A stretch of 64,000 nucleotides of DNA from Sphaerospermopsis torques-reginae ITEP-024 (GCF_019598945.1 NZ_CP080598.1:3906001-3970000); one strand, 5' to 3'; positions 17,699 through 25,994 are shown, counted from the first letter of the stretch. Made by a program: numbers and translations. The notes: generated from the sequence alone by a model not told the origin.

Positions 17699-19402
17699 TT
17701 ATTTACCATCCTTAATTTCAAAAGAATCAATCATCTTTTCTACTACAGGCCACAACCTCTTATCATCTTGTTCTGGTGCTTGATAAATAATATAATACCC
17801 TTTTTTAAAACTCACCGTTCCCCGTTCTAACTTTTTCAATTGACATCCATCTTCTTGACGATTGAACATTATTTGATATGCGTCATAAGTGCTTAATTTT
17901 TTGCTATCATTCAGCACTATAGATGAATTATTACTATCTTGAGTAATTCTATTTAAGGCAGTATTTTTATATTCATCTAGGGATAATGCTTTTCCTAAAT
18001 CCGCAATATGTACTATTAATTCTACAGCACAATTATTATTTGCAGTTTTATCATTGGGAGATAATTTTACTTTTTCCTCTTCTCCTGGTTGTATTGGTGT
18101 AGCTGTCCATTTATCAGAATATTTGATGCTAAAACTCATGTATTTTGTATCATCAACATGGGTTTTAGTTAAATTCTCATCCTTTGGTTCTGTGATTATT
18201 GTTTCTTGGGGTTGAGGTTTTTGTTTATCAGCTTTCCCAGAAGAGACAATATTAAAACTAAGAAAACCAACAGCTAATGCTGTGGAAATTCCTGCAATAA
18301 TCACAACGTTTCGTGATAGAAGTTCTTCATTAATTATCTGAGTATTTGATGATTCTACCTCTGGTGTAATTGTGATCACTTCTGGTAATGTTAAGACTGT
18401 GTTTAATACACTTCCTAACATTTGTCGAGAAACTAATACTAATCCAGGGTTTTCTGTGGTGACAGGAATAATATTCACTTCTTCGTTACGTTGTATTCTT
18501 TGTACAGGATGGAGAGGTCTTATTTTTTCTAATGCTTCTAATGCTTGGGTAGCTGTGTTATAGCGTTTTTGCCAATCAGGATGTACCATCTTATCTATCA
18601 CATCAGCTAATTCCTGACTGAGTTCTTCACCAGCAGAATCTCGCCAAATAAATTTCTCTGTTTTGTCATCTATGGTAATGTATTTTTGATGACGTACATC
18701 AGGATGTATTCCTGTTAAGGCTTCAATCCCAATCATACCCACAGCATAAATATCTGTGGTAAAGGTAGGAAAACCATCTTTTTGTTCCATTGGTGTATAT
18801 GGTTCAGAAGTCATGACTATGACGGATTTGATCTTTTTTAGTTCAGTCATATCTTTAACGTAACCAAAATCAATTAAAAATAGTTTTCCGTCTTTTTTAC
18901 GTATGATAATATTTTCTGGTTTGATATCTCTGTGAATTAAAGCTTTACTATGAACAAATGCTAAAACTTTAACAATATTATACAATATTTCCCAAACTTG
19001 ATCATTACTCAGTCTTTGAGTAGGAATTAATTCTTGGCGTAATTCGTGACCTTCTATATATTCTTCTACTATATAAAATTCCTGTTTAGCTATCAAGGAT
19101 AATTTTTTATTGATAATGATATACTCCTTTAATTTAGGAATTTGGGGATGATTTAATTTTTCTAGGTGTTGAGCTTCTTTAGCAAACAGTTCTTTAATTT
19201 TTCTAAATTCCTGAAGGGTTAATTTTTTGTCCTGGTTAGGTAGAAGTTGTTTAACTACACATTTTTGATAATCATGATCTAAATCTTGGGCTAAATAAGT
19301 TTTTCCAAAGCCACCATGACCTAATTCGCTAATAATTTCATAGCGTCCTTTTTTGCCAGAAATGATTTTACCAACTAAGTTTTTGTTGAGGGAAGGTAAC
19401 AT
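17699..19402 (-). CDS. Membrane-anchored eukaryotic-type Ser/Thr protein kinase
   Basis: A 567-residue protein. The kinase domain spans about 14-290: glycine loop LGHGGFGKT (27-35), catalytic Lys51, helix C Glu76, HRD loop H157-R158-D159 followed by KPEN, DFG at 178-180, and the SEPYTPME segment in place of APE, as is usual in cyanobacterial kinases. A single membrane segment lies at about 366-386. The remaining ~180 residues would sit outside the membrane and look like a small alpha/beta domain (MSFSIKYSDKWTATPI). The kinase probably senses an envelope signal. Its gene is divergent from the trypsin-TPR gene, with a shared 136-bp control region. Confidence 0.9.
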   Translation of the reverse strand: MLPSLNKNLVGKIISGKKGRYEIISELGHGGFGKTYLAQDLDHDYQKCVVKQLLPNQDKKLTLQEFRKIKELFAKEAQHLEKLNHPQIPKLKEYIIINKKLSLIAKQEFYIVEEYIEGHELRQELIPTQRLSNDQVWEILYNIVKVLAFVHSKALIHRDIKPENIIIRKKDGKLFLIDFGYVKDMTELKKIKSVIVMTSEPYTPMEQKDGFPTFTTDIYAVGMIGIEALTGIHPDVRHQKYITIDDKTEKFIWRDSAGEELSQELADVIDKMVHPDWQKRYNTATQALEALEKIRPLHPVQRIQRNEEVNIIPVTTENPGLVLVSRQMLGSVLNTVLTLPEVITITPEVESSNTQIINEELLSRNVVIIAGISTALAVGFLSFNIVSSGKADKQKPQPQETIITEPKDENLTKTHVDDTKYMSFSIKYSDKWTATPIQPGEEEKVKLSPNDKTANNNCAVELIVHIADLGKALSLDEYKNTALNRITQDSNNSSIVLNDSKKLSTYDAYQIMFNRQEDGCQLKKLERGTVSFKKGYYIIYQAPEQDDKRLWPVVEKMIDSFEIKDGK

Positions 19403-19538
19403 AATGGTTTTAATTAAATTGAATTTTTATTGATTTTTGTTGATTGGTGTCACCAGTACGAGACTGAGAACGGGTAAATTGTCTGAATCAGGAGGTTATT
19501 TTTAACTTTACCTGTCAGTATGGATTTAGACAAGTTCT
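19403..19538. promoter_or_regulatory. Shared control region between kinase and trypsin-TPR genes
   Basis: A 136-bp region separates two divergent genes, so it must carry both promoters. It contains a fragment of the dispersed repeat arm (TTGTCTGAATCAGG at 19479). I see no clear operator. Confidence 0.4.
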
Positions 19539-20879
19539 ATGGTGATGGATATGATCAAATTTACTTATAGTTTACCAGTAACTTTACTCTGTGCGTCTGT
19601 GGTGGTTGTTCAGTCACAAAGGGCGATCGCTTCTATTCCTCAGCAAGTTCGGGATATTGGTGATAAAATTACAGTTCGCATTGATGGTGCTAATGCTGGT
19701 TCGGGTATTATTATTAAAGGTGAAGGAAATACTTACACTGTTCTCACTTGTTGGCACGTAGTTGATAAGAGAGGAAATTATACTGTGAAAACCGGAAATG
19801 GTAAAACCTACCAAATTAATTACAGCACAGTTAAACGAATTGGTAAGATAGATTTGGCAGAGTTCCAGTTTACCAGTAATGAAAATTATCGTCCTGTGGA
19901 GATTGGTAACTCTAGTCAAGTGACTGCTGGGAGTACGGTTTATGCTTTTGGTTGGGCTGCACCTGACCAGGTAAGTAAGGGACGGGAATATGTGCCTTTA
20001 GAGACTACTGCCAGGGTGGTAAGTCAGCCTGTTGATGAGTATGCTTTGGTTTTAAGTAATATTGTTAAACCGGGAATGAGTGGGGGTCCGATTTTAGATG
20101 AACAGGGGCGTTTGATAGGGGTAAGTGGACTATCTACAATTGATGCGAGATTAGAAACAAGGGATTTTTTAGGGATTCCGATTGATACTTATAAACAGCT
20201 TGGATCACTATCAAGTATAAATCAGCAGGGGCAAAATTCCAATAAAAAACCAGTTACAGGCGTTTCTGTTTCGACAGGAACAACAAAGAAAGCCCAGGAA
20301 CTGTTTAGGCAAGGTAACGATAAGTTTAATGAATCAGACTATCAAGGTGCAATAGATTTATATAACGAAGCTATTAGTCTTAATGCAAATTATTATAGAG
20401 CTTACATCAACCGAGGATCTGCCCGTGCAAATTTAGGAGATAAGCAGGGTGCAATCGCAGATTACAACCAAGCTATCAAGATTAATCCCAACAACTCCGA
20501 TGCCTACAATAATAGAGGAGGTGTCCGTTATGAATTAGGAAATAAGCAAGGGGCGATCCAAGATTTCAACCAAGCCATCAAGATTAATCCCAACAACTCC
20601 GATGCCTACAATAATAGAGGAGGTGTCCGTTATGAATTAGGAGATAAGCAGGGGGCGATCGCAGATTATAGCCAAGCTATTAATATTAATCCTAACTTTG
20701 CTGAAGCCTACTATGGAAGAGGAATTGTCCGTTCTGATTTAGGAGATAGGCAAGCAGCCATAGCTGACTTACAGCAAGCTGCGCGTCTTTTTGAACAACA
20801 AGGAAGGAGAGCCGATTCTCAAAAAGCACAGATATTAATCAAAAGACTTTGGGGATTGTTTATGATTTTTGGATCTTGA
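19539..20879 (+). CDS. Secreted trypsin-like protease fused to TPR repeats
   Basis: A 446-residue protein with a signal peptide (about 8-31, ...RAIASIP). The trypsin-like domain has H73 (TCWHVVD), D105 (IGKIDLAEFQF) and S181 (GMSGGPI). About five tetratricopeptide repeats follow (248-440; e.g. YNRGSARANLGDKQGAIADY-type units), likely for protein binding. Two TPRs are almost identical in DNA. It is a close paralogue of the proteases at 10397 and 12506 with a different C-terminal module. The start could also be the second or third Met (residue 3 or 5), which better places the signal peptide. Confidence 0.88.
   Translation: MVMDMIKFTYSLPVTLLCASVVVVQSQRAIASIPQQVRDIGDKITVRIDGANAGSGIIIKGEGNTYTVLTCWHVVDKRGNYTVKTGNGKTYQINYSTVKRIGKIDLAEFQFTSNENYRPVEIGNSSQVTAGSTVYAFGWAAPDQVSKGREYVPLETTARVVSQPVDEYALVLSNIVKPGMSGGPILDEQGRLIGVSGLSTIDARLETRDFLGIPIDTYKQLGSLSSINQQGQNSNKKPVTGVSVSTGTTKKAQELFRQGNDKFNESDYQGAIDLYNEAISLNANYYRAYINRGSARANLGDKQGAIADYNQAIKINPNNSDAYNNRGGVRYELGNKQGAIQDFNQAIKINPNNSDAYNNRGGVRYELGDKQGAIADYSQAININPNFAEAYYGRGIVRSDLGDRQAAIADLQQAARLFEQQGRRADSQKAQILIKRLWGLFMIFGS
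20466..20668 (+). repeat. 102-bp tandem duplication in the TPR region
   Basis: The stretch from ACCAAGC to TTAGGA, including AAGATTAATCCCAACAACTC and GGAGGTGTCCGTTATG, occurs twice with a 102-bp (34-codon) period. The second half of each copy is identical. This is a recent duplication of exactly one TPR. Confidence 0.85.
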
Positions 20880-20985
20880 GTACCTATTATGCCAAATATG
20901 AGCTTATTTACACCAAAGCCGTGATCAATCAAGAGTTTCATTATTTTTGATGCTAACAGAAATAAATATTGATAATTGAACAATT

Positions 20986-21219
20986 CTATTTACTATTAAT
21001 TATCCTTTTATAAACTTCCCCAACTAACCAATCTGCAACCACCTTCTGAAAATCACTATCATTCATATAACGAGCAAAAATCCCTTCATTTTGATCAACT
21101 CTCTCCACAAACAGAGATTCTAACATCTGACTAAAAAGCAAGCCAAATTTATCAGCAGATTTCACCCGTACAGGTTGTTGTAATTCATCAGAATTTGCAG
21201 CAGTTTCTACAACCCACAT
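20986..21219 (-). pseudogene. C-terminal remnant of a type I restriction enzyme R subunit (HsdR-like)
   Basis: The 77 codons end in a sequence resembling HsdR C-termini: GIFARYMNDSDFQKVVADWL followed by VGEVYKRI. The helicase and nuclease domains (over 700 residues) are absent. No hsdM or hsdS is present nearby. Upstream on the same strand (21195-21410) lies another open stretch without a start codon (containing VIENKQVRKNAFSALASELA and SGYKDKASVLLSS), possibly a fragment of a different gene. It sits beside a solitary cytosine methyltransferase, so this was probably a restriction locus that decayed. Confidence 0.6.
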
Positions 21220-21419
21220 TCCGCACTTCGTTTTGTAATATACTAAGACTACTTAACAGTACACTTGCCTTGTCTTTATATCCAGATTTTGCCAGTTCTG
21301 AAGCTAAAGCACTAAACGCGTTTTTTCTTACTTGTTTATTTTCAATTACGAGTATGTTACAGAAAATTGATAAAGCTTTTGCAGAATTGGCTACAAAATA
21401 GAAAATTGCTGATCTATAC

Positions 21420-22604
21420 TTAAAAAAGTGATAATTGTTCGGCTATCTCTTTACCTTTAAATTTGTTTCCTTGAATTAAGTTAAAGAGATAACTACCAAG
21501 TTCTTTCGCAAGTAATACGGGAACTGCGTTACCAATTTGTTTATATTTAGAACTTACAGAACCATGAAAAATCCAATCATCTGGAAATGTTTGAATTCTT
21601 GCAGACTCCCGCACAGTTAAACAACGTAATTCTACAGGATGACACATATCTGTTGCTTTTTGATGGGGACTGGTAGTAATTGTTGGTGAAGGTTTATCCC
21701 AGGATAATCTTCTATAAAAACCGACTTTTCCACCTCCAGAATTATAAGCTCCTCCCATAGCTTCTTTTTTTAATTCTTCTGGTAAATGTCTCCAGTTTTG
21801 TCCAGCTTTTAATAATTTTAAATACTTTAAACGATTTTCTGAATAAGACATAAATTCTGGTTCTACATCAACTAAACCAGTTAAAGCATCTTTTAATGTT
21901 CTCCATTTAGGTAAAGTTTGACCATTTTTACAATATTGGGGAATAGGAAATGTAGGGGTTTCTCCATCTCTTGAACCAATAAATATGACACGCTCTCGAT
22001 TTTGGGGAACTCCATAATCTGCTGCTTCTAAAAGATTGTAAACTACCTGATATCCTACTTCTTTCATTTCTGATAATACTACTTTTAAAGCAGCACCAGG
22101 CATCTCATCAGGTTCTAAAATAGGGTAATCTTTTCCACGTTGATTAATTGGCCGATGACGCAGTGGAGCAGAAAGCAAACCTTTAACATTTTCCATTAAG
22201 AAAAAACGTGGTTGAACTTCTTTAACAATACGAATAAAGTCCATAAATAAACTACCGCGAGGGTCCATCACAGAACCTCTTTTTCCTGCGGTACTAAATG
22301 GTTGACATGGTGGACCACCTGTAACTAAATCAACTTCTTGTGGTTGTAAAGCACGTCCTAAATTTAAAACTCTTCCTCCTTCTTCTAATAATTGTTGAGA
22401 TGTGACATTTTGTATTTCTCTGGAAATTGCACTTTCTTGTAAAAATGGACGATTAAGAGCTATTGTTTTGACAGCATCACGGTCTTTTTCTACTACAGTT
22501 ACAGTATGAAAACCTGCTTGTTCTAATCCTAAATCTAAACCATAAGCACCTGTAAATAATGAGATAGAAATAGCTTTACCATCTATCACGTTTATTAGTC
22601 CCAA
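21420..22604 (-). CDS. DNA (cytosine-5-)-methyltransferase, solitary
   Basis: A 394-residue enzyme that methylates cytosine C5 using S-adenosylmethionine. Motif I is ISLFTGAYGLDLGLEQAG; the catalytic motif is GPPCQPFSTAGKR with C100; MENV (137-140) is motif VI; ENRERVIFIGSR-like QNRERVIFIGSR is motif VIII; and GNAVPVLLAKELG is motif X. All key motifs are intact. No cognate restriction endonuclease is adjacent, so it may serve in epigenetic marking or protect against foreign enzymes. The recognition sequence cannot be read from the protein by eye. Confidence 0.93.
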   Translation of the reverse strand: MGLINVIDGKAISISLFTGAYGLDLGLEQAGFHTVTVVEKDRDAVKTIALNRPFLQESAISREIQNVTSQQLLEEGGRVLNLGRALQPQEVDLVTGGPPCQPFSTAGKRGSVMDPRGSLFMDFIRIVKEVQPRFFLMENVKGLLSAPLRHRPINQRGKDYPILEPDEMPGAALKVVLSEMKEVGYQVVYNLLEAADYGVPQNRERVIFIGSRDGETPTFPIPQYCKNGQTLPKWRTLKDALTGLVDVEPEFMSYSENRLKYLKLLKAGQNWRHLPEELKKEAMGGAYNSGGGKVGFYRRLSWDKPSPTITTSPHQKATDMCHPVELRCLTVRESARIQTFPDDWIFHGSVSSKYKQIGNAVPVLLAKELGSYLFNLIQGNKFKGKEIAEQLSLF

Positions 22605-22676
22605 AGAATTTCTAAATTCAAGTGTATCACTCTTTCATAATAGATAGATTAAATAATTGTAAATATTACCAAATCA

Positions 22677-23264
22677 TTACCAAATTATCCCCAAATTCAA
22701 AACAAAACCCTTTAAAACATCTTCCCCCGAAACCGTAACAGGGGAATTTAAAACCTCAACCTCCTTACCTGGTCTATAAATTTCCACCTGATGAGATTTA
22801 CGATTAATTAATAAACCCAAACGCACACCATTATCTATATATTCCCTCATCTTTTCCTGAGTAGTTTTCAAACTATCACTAGGAGAAAGTATCTCAATCA
22901 CAAAATCAGGACAAATAGGAGGAAACTTTTCCTTTTTCTCATCACTTAAAGTATTCCATCTTTCTAACTTTATCCAAGCAGCACTAGGAGAACGAATAGC
23001 AGCATTTGGTAAAATAAAACCGACATCAGAACCAAAAACTATACCTTGTGATTTGTCATCGTTCCAATTTGCTAATTGAGCAGTTAAACCAGCATTAATA
23101 TTACTGGATATACCACCCAATAAAGGTTTTAATATCAGACTACTATCAGGATTTCTTTCAATTTTGATTAATTCATTAATTTGACATAATTCAAAAAATT
23201 GATCATCAGTTAATTGAATTGATGTGGGTAGATACAGTGTTATATAATTCATAGAATCTGTCAC
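22677..23264 (-). CDS. Uma2-family (DUF820) nuclease-like protein
   Basis: A 195-residue protein with family motifs IRSPSAAWIKLERWN, CPDFVIEILSPSD and LGLLINRKSHQVEIYRPGKEV. The 3' half is nearly identical at DNA level to the Uma2 gene at 28929-29510, while the 5' half differs, including loss of the usual MPPTGGETG block (here KPLLGGISS). It follows the HicAB pair at 23275 by 11 bp and may be on the same transcript. Confidence 0.85.
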   Translation of the reverse strand: MTDSMNYITLYLPTSIQLTDDQFFELCQINELIKIERNPDSSLILKPLLGGISSNINAGLTAQLANWNDDKSQGIVFGSDVGFILPNAAIRSPSAAWIKLERWNTLSDEKKEKFPPICPDFVIEILSPSDSLKTTQEKMREYIDNGVRLGLLINRKSHQVEIYRPGKEVEVLNSPVTVSGEDVLKGFVLNLGIIW

Positions 23265-23274
23265 CGATTCACTA

Positions 23275-23487
23275 TTAAGCAGACATTAAATGCTGTGTAG
23301 GTTCAGGAATTTTTCGACCTAACTCTTGAGCAGTTTCTATCCATTCCTGCATAATAATTTCTATATTTTGCAGTGCTTCTTGATAAGTTTCTCCATCAGC
23401 AGTGCATCCCGGTAAATCTGGAACTTCTGCGATAAATGCTTGGTCTTCTTCACTCCAATAAATAATAATTTCATACCGTAGAGTCAT
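23275..23487 (-). CDS. HicB-family antitoxin (short form)
   Basis: A 70-residue protein with the HicB core: IIIYWSEEDQAFIAEVPDLP followed by GCTADGETYQEALQNIEIIMQEWIE. HicB proteins bind and neutralise HicA RNases and repress their own operon. The short form lacks a C-terminal DNA-binding domain. The start overlaps the 3' end of the toxin gene by 17 bp, typical of this toxin-first operon. Confidence 0.88.
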   Translation of the reverse strand: MTLRYEIIIYWSEEDQAFIAEVPDLPGCTADGETYQEALQNIEIIMQEWIETAQELGRKIPEPTQHLMSA

Positions 23488-23737
23488 CTTGACCTCCTAG
23501 CTGATATTTCAGTAAAACTTCACGGATTTGTTTAACTTGATATGTTTTGGCTTTTCCTTGTTTGGGTTGGAGATTCAAGATTTCTTCAACTCCTTCTTTT
23601 GTAAAAATGTGGTGACTACCACGAATTCTTTCATCAAATCCTAATTTGATTAATAGTTGACACAGTTGCTCAAAGGATATATTTGTATCAGATGCGCCTG
23701 ATAGAATTTTAGCTAATAGTTTGTCTTGTTGACTCAC
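23471..23737 (-). CDS. HicA-family toxin (mRNA interferase)
   Basis: An 88-residue protein with the HicA double-stranded RNA-binding-like fold: SFEQLCQLLIKLGFDERIRGSHHIF, where the GSHHIF block holds the catalytic His. The C-terminal LQPKQGKAKTYQVKQIREVL is also typical. HicA cleaves mRNA when HicB is lost. It overlaps the downstream hicB gene. Confidence 0.9.
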   Translation of the reverse strand: MSQQDKLLAKILSGASDTNISFEQLCQLLIKLGFDERIRGSHHIFTKEGVEEILNLQPKQGKAKTYQVKQIREVLLKYQLGGQDDSTV

Positions 23738-23782
23738 AAGTTATGATTTTATTGCTTCAAATCTCTATAATCAACTATTTCG

Positions 23783-23890
23783 GCGATCGCACTTCTAAAA
23801 CCTCAAAAGAGCGATCGCACTCCAAAAACCCCAAAACAGCGAACTGACAAGTCAGCGATTGCGCTATCGCACTTCCCCACATATCCAAAC
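23783..23890. repeat. HIP1 tandem island with a 24-nt insert in the palindrome
   Basis: HIP1 (GCGATCGC) sites start at 23783, 23811 and 23839 with an exact 28-bp period. The third is split: GCGA (23839-23842), a 24-nt insert (23843-23866), then TCGC (23867-23870). Spacer sequence is A/C-rich (ACTCCAAAAACCCCAAAACA), like the large array at 26552. Confidence 0.8.
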
Positions 23891-23918
23891 ATACCTAAAA
23901 ATTATAAAAATATTTAAT

Positions 23919-24257
23919 CTATGCTTTTACTGATTTTTCAGCAGCATTAATTAGAACTTCATCCATCCAAGCATTAATACTTTTACCTGCTTTTTTAGCA
24001 GCGATAAAAATTTTACGATGATGTTCTGGAGTAGTTCTAAATGGTAGTTTACCAGAAAAAGGTTTATCCGCTTCTTCACCTAATTCTTCACAAAAAGCTA
24101 AATAACCATCTATAGAAGTCTGAAATTCTTGACGTGCTTCTTCTACGGTTTTCGCTTTAAAAGTAATTACATCATTAATATCAAGAACACGCCCAAAAAG
24201 TATTCCTGCTTCTACATCTACTTCAATTGATGCTGTATATCCTTTGTAAGTCAGCAT
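23919..24257 (-). CDS. HicB-family antitoxin (long form with DNA-binding tail)
   Basis: Using the ATG at 24257 gives 112 residues beginning MLTYKGYTASIEVDVEAGIL, the usual HicB start; a Met six codons earlier is possible. The HicB core (EEARQEFQTSIDGYLAFCEE) is followed by a ribbon-helix-helix-like tail (RTTPEHHRKIFIAAKKAGKS, INAWMDEVL) that would bind the operator. The HicA gene lies 50 bp upstream on the same strand. Together they form a second, different HicAB pair. Confidence 0.88.
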   Translation of the reverse strand: MLTYKGYTASIEVDVEAGILFGRVLDINDVITFKAKTVEEARQEFQTSIDGYLAFCEELGEEADKPFSGKLPFRTTPEHHRKIFIAAKKAGKSINAWMDEVLINAAEKSVKA

Positions 24258-24307
24258 AATTTTAATAATCCTCACTCAGTTTTGTTGTGGTTGATTTAAC
24301 AATCTAT

Positions 24308-24568
24308 TTATGGGTCAATTCCTGCTTTTATCAAAAATTCTCTCACTGATTTTACCGCTCCTTTATCGGTTTCTTTTTCTGGATGTGGTTCATGAAAATA
24401 ACCTCTCACATCATTTAATTTAACTCTAACTCTTGAACCGCTTCTTTGACTAATATCAGCACCTAAAGCTATAAATAGACTTTCAATATCTTGCCAAATA
24501 ATGTTTGCTGGTACAGGATTTGTAAAAATTAATTCTAAAGTTTTTCTTTGTTTATTATTAAGATTCAT
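24308..24568 (-). CDS. HicA-family toxin
   Basis: An 86-residue protein with ADISQRSGSRVRVKLNDVRG, the catalytic beta-strand region (Ser in place of the usual His pair region, then GYFHEPHPEKETDKGAV with His residues), and VREFLIKAGIDP, the typical ending. This type of HicA pairs with the long HicB found just downstream. A palindromic candidate operator lies 34 bp upstream of its start. Confidence 0.85.
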   Translation of the reverse strand: MNLNNKQRKTLELIFTNPVPANIIWQDIESLFIALGADISQRSGSRVRVKLNDVRGYFHEPHPEKETDKGAVKSVREFLIKAGIDP

Positions 24569-24601
24569 CCTTTTTTACTTTTAACAGAAGCTAATATATA
24601 A

Positions 24602-24620
24602 GATATCATAATATGATATC
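24602..24620 (-). promoter_or_regulatory. Palindromic candidate operator of the second hicAB operon
   Basis: GATATCAT-AAT-ATGATATC has perfect 8-bp arms around a 3-nt centre and sits 34-52 bp upstream of the hicA start. The partner HicB carries a likely ribbon-helix-helix tail, which binds such palindromes. Binding is inferred, not shown. Confidence 0.5.
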
Positions 24621-24655
24621 ATGTCAAGAGACAACCTAAAGTTACGCTTTCAAAA

Positions 24656-24730
24656 GCGATACCTTCGGTGCGCTTCGCTACGCACTGCCAAAACCATAAA
24701 AGAGCGATACATTCGGTACACTTTGCTAAC
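24656..24730. repeat. HIP1-derived sequence with 20-nt insert, plus a degenerate copy
   Basis: GCGAT (24656-24660) is followed by the 20-nt string ACCTTCGGTGCGCTTCGCTA (24661-24680), then CGCACT. The identical 20-mer occurs at 26585-26604. A decayed relative (GCGATACATTCGGTACAC) follows at 24703. Confidence 0.75.
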
Positions 24731-24793
24731 CCCTAAATCACCAGAAGAAAAAATGATAAGATACTAATAAAATTTTATTCCTATTAAAAACTT

Positions 24794-25036
24794 ATGAATG
24801 TGAGTTTTCCAATACCAAAAGAACTGGAGTCTTATCTTGAAGTTCAACTTCAATCTGGCAATTATGATAATGTAGCGGACTATTTTTTGATGTTGTTGCA
24901 GCAAGATAAACAGCGTAAGGATGCTCAAGCAAAATTAACTAGTTTGTTGCAAGAAGGTTTGGACTCAGAAGCAGAACCTGTAACTCCTGAATATTGGCAG
25001 AATTTGCACCGATCAATCTTTGGTGCGGGGCAGTAG
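24794..25036 (+). CDS. ParD-family antitoxin
   Basis: An 80-residue protein with a ribbon-helix-helix N-terminus (MNVSFPIPKELESYLEVQLQ, SGNYDNVADYFLMLLQQDK) and an acidic C-terminal tail that would wrap the toxin. The ParE-type toxin gene starts 6 bp after the stop codon. ParD represses the operon and neutralises ParE. Confidence 0.88.
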   Translation: MNVSFPIPKELESYLEVQLQSGNYDNVADYFLMLLQQDKQRKDAQAKLTSLLQEGLDSEAEPVTPEYWQNLHRSIFGAGQ

Positions 25037-25041
25037 TGAGT

Positions 25042-25371
25042 ATGGCTTTTCAGGTAATTGTTCGCAACCGTGCTACTCAAGATATCAGACAACAAGCAAA
25101 TTATCTTTTGGTGAATGGCAATCGGGAATTAGGAGAAAAGTTTCTGGAGTTTGTTGAGTATGCTTTTGCTCAATTGGCGATAACTCCTAATATGGGTAAG
25201 GTTGTGTTGTCTTTGTCTGATATGGGAACAATTCGTCAGTGGCGGATTAAGAATTTTAACGACTATTTGATTTTTTATAAAGTTCAAGAGGAGAGGGTGG
25301 AGGTTCTACGGGTTTTGCATGGGGCGAGAGATTTAGAGGACTTATTACCATTTTTAGATGAGGAAGTTTAA
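25042..25371 (+). CDS. ParE/RelE-family toxin
   Basis: Starting at ATG 25042 (just after the parD stop) gives 109 residues: MAFQVIVRNRATQDIRQQAN, LAITPNMGKVVL, IRQWRIKNFNDYLIFYKVQE and VLRVLHGARDLEDLL. This is the standard ParE fold with the conserved C-terminal R-V-L-H-G-A-R-D motif. The open frame extends to 24994, but those residues overlap parD in another frame. ParE toxins typically poison DNA gyrase. Confidence 0.9.
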   Translation: MAFQVIVRNRATQDIRQQANYLLVNGNRELGEKFLEFVEYAFAQLAITPNMGKVVLSLSDMGTIRQWRIKNFNDYLIFYKVQEERVEVLRVLHGARDLEDLLPFLDEEV

Positions 25372-25379
25372 TTTTTTGA

Positions 25380-25495
25380 TTGCACATCCCCACATATCCA
25401 AACAGCGAACTGCTTGCAGCAGCGCTTCGCTATCGCATATCCTCCACATCCCCAAACGCGATCGCACCCCAAAACCTCAAAAGAGCGATCGCTGA
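25380..25495. repeat. HIP1 tandem island with a second 24-nt insert
   Basis: GCGA (25405-25408) and TCGC (25433-25436) are separated by a 24-nt insert (25409-25432) related in structure to that at 23843. Intact HIP1 sites follow at 25458 and 25485, with 27-29 bp spacing and the same A/C-rich spacers. Confidence 0.8.
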
Positions 25496-25550
25496 TTTAT
25501 AAGAAGAAATAATTGTTTTTTTGTTAACCTGATTTTCTCGTGTTAGGTTG

Positions 25551-25799
25551 TTAGTATCTGGTAAATTGTCCTAATGCTGTGTCAAATTCAGAAATAGCGG
25601 AAGATTTCTCTAAGAAAATTTTTACTTCTACTGCTATTTTTTGTCCTTTACGTTCTGCACCAATCAGCTTTTCTGCGGCTAAATCAATAGAAAGATTAAC
25701 TCCTCCTACGTTAATTGTAAGTTGGTCATTTGTAATTTGCCAACCATCTTTTTGTAAGGCTATTTTGACAACTTCATGAAAAACATCTTTAGCTGACAT
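25551..25799 (-). pseudogene. XisH-like protein, truncated
   Basis: From the ATG at 25799 the protein reads MSAKDVFHEVVKIALQKDGW, IDLAAEKLIGAERKGQKIAV, EVKIFLEKSS, ALGQFTRY and stops at 82 residues. XisH proteins (named from the fdxN excision element of Anabaena) are near 138 residues and normally followed by xisI. Here the last ~55 residues and xisI are missing. The retained part includes the acidic/lysine EVK motif of its nuclease-like fold. It is likely a relic. Confidence 0.75.
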
Positions 25800-25865
25800 A
25801 CATATCATTATATTGCTGATTCTATAATTAGAGTACCAAAAAATGATTGCACTTCCCAAACCTTC

Positions 25866-25960
25866 CAACCAGCGATCGCACCTCCAAACTCTCTAACAGC
25901 GATACCTTCGGTAAGCTTCGCTAACGCACTCCCCAACATCTCCCAACAGCGAACCTACAG
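25866..25960. repeat. HIP1 tandem island with a 21-nt insert
   Basis: An intact HIP1 site at 25872 is followed 27 bp later by GCGAT (25899-25903), a 21-nt insert starting ACCTTCGGTAAGC (25904-25924), and CGCACTCC. A further degenerate unit begins GCGAACC at 25949. Spacers match the arrays at 23783 and 26552. Confidence 0.78.
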
Positions 25961-25994
25961 TAAGCCACCACTAACGCTGTCAAAGTATAAAATT

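Noticed and set aside
21195-21401. 68-codon forward ORF between the HsdR remnant and the methyltransferase
   Set aside because: The opposite strand gives a more protein-like reading (QVRKNAFSALASELAKSGYK), and neither has a proper start. It is treated as an unassigned fragment, not a gene.
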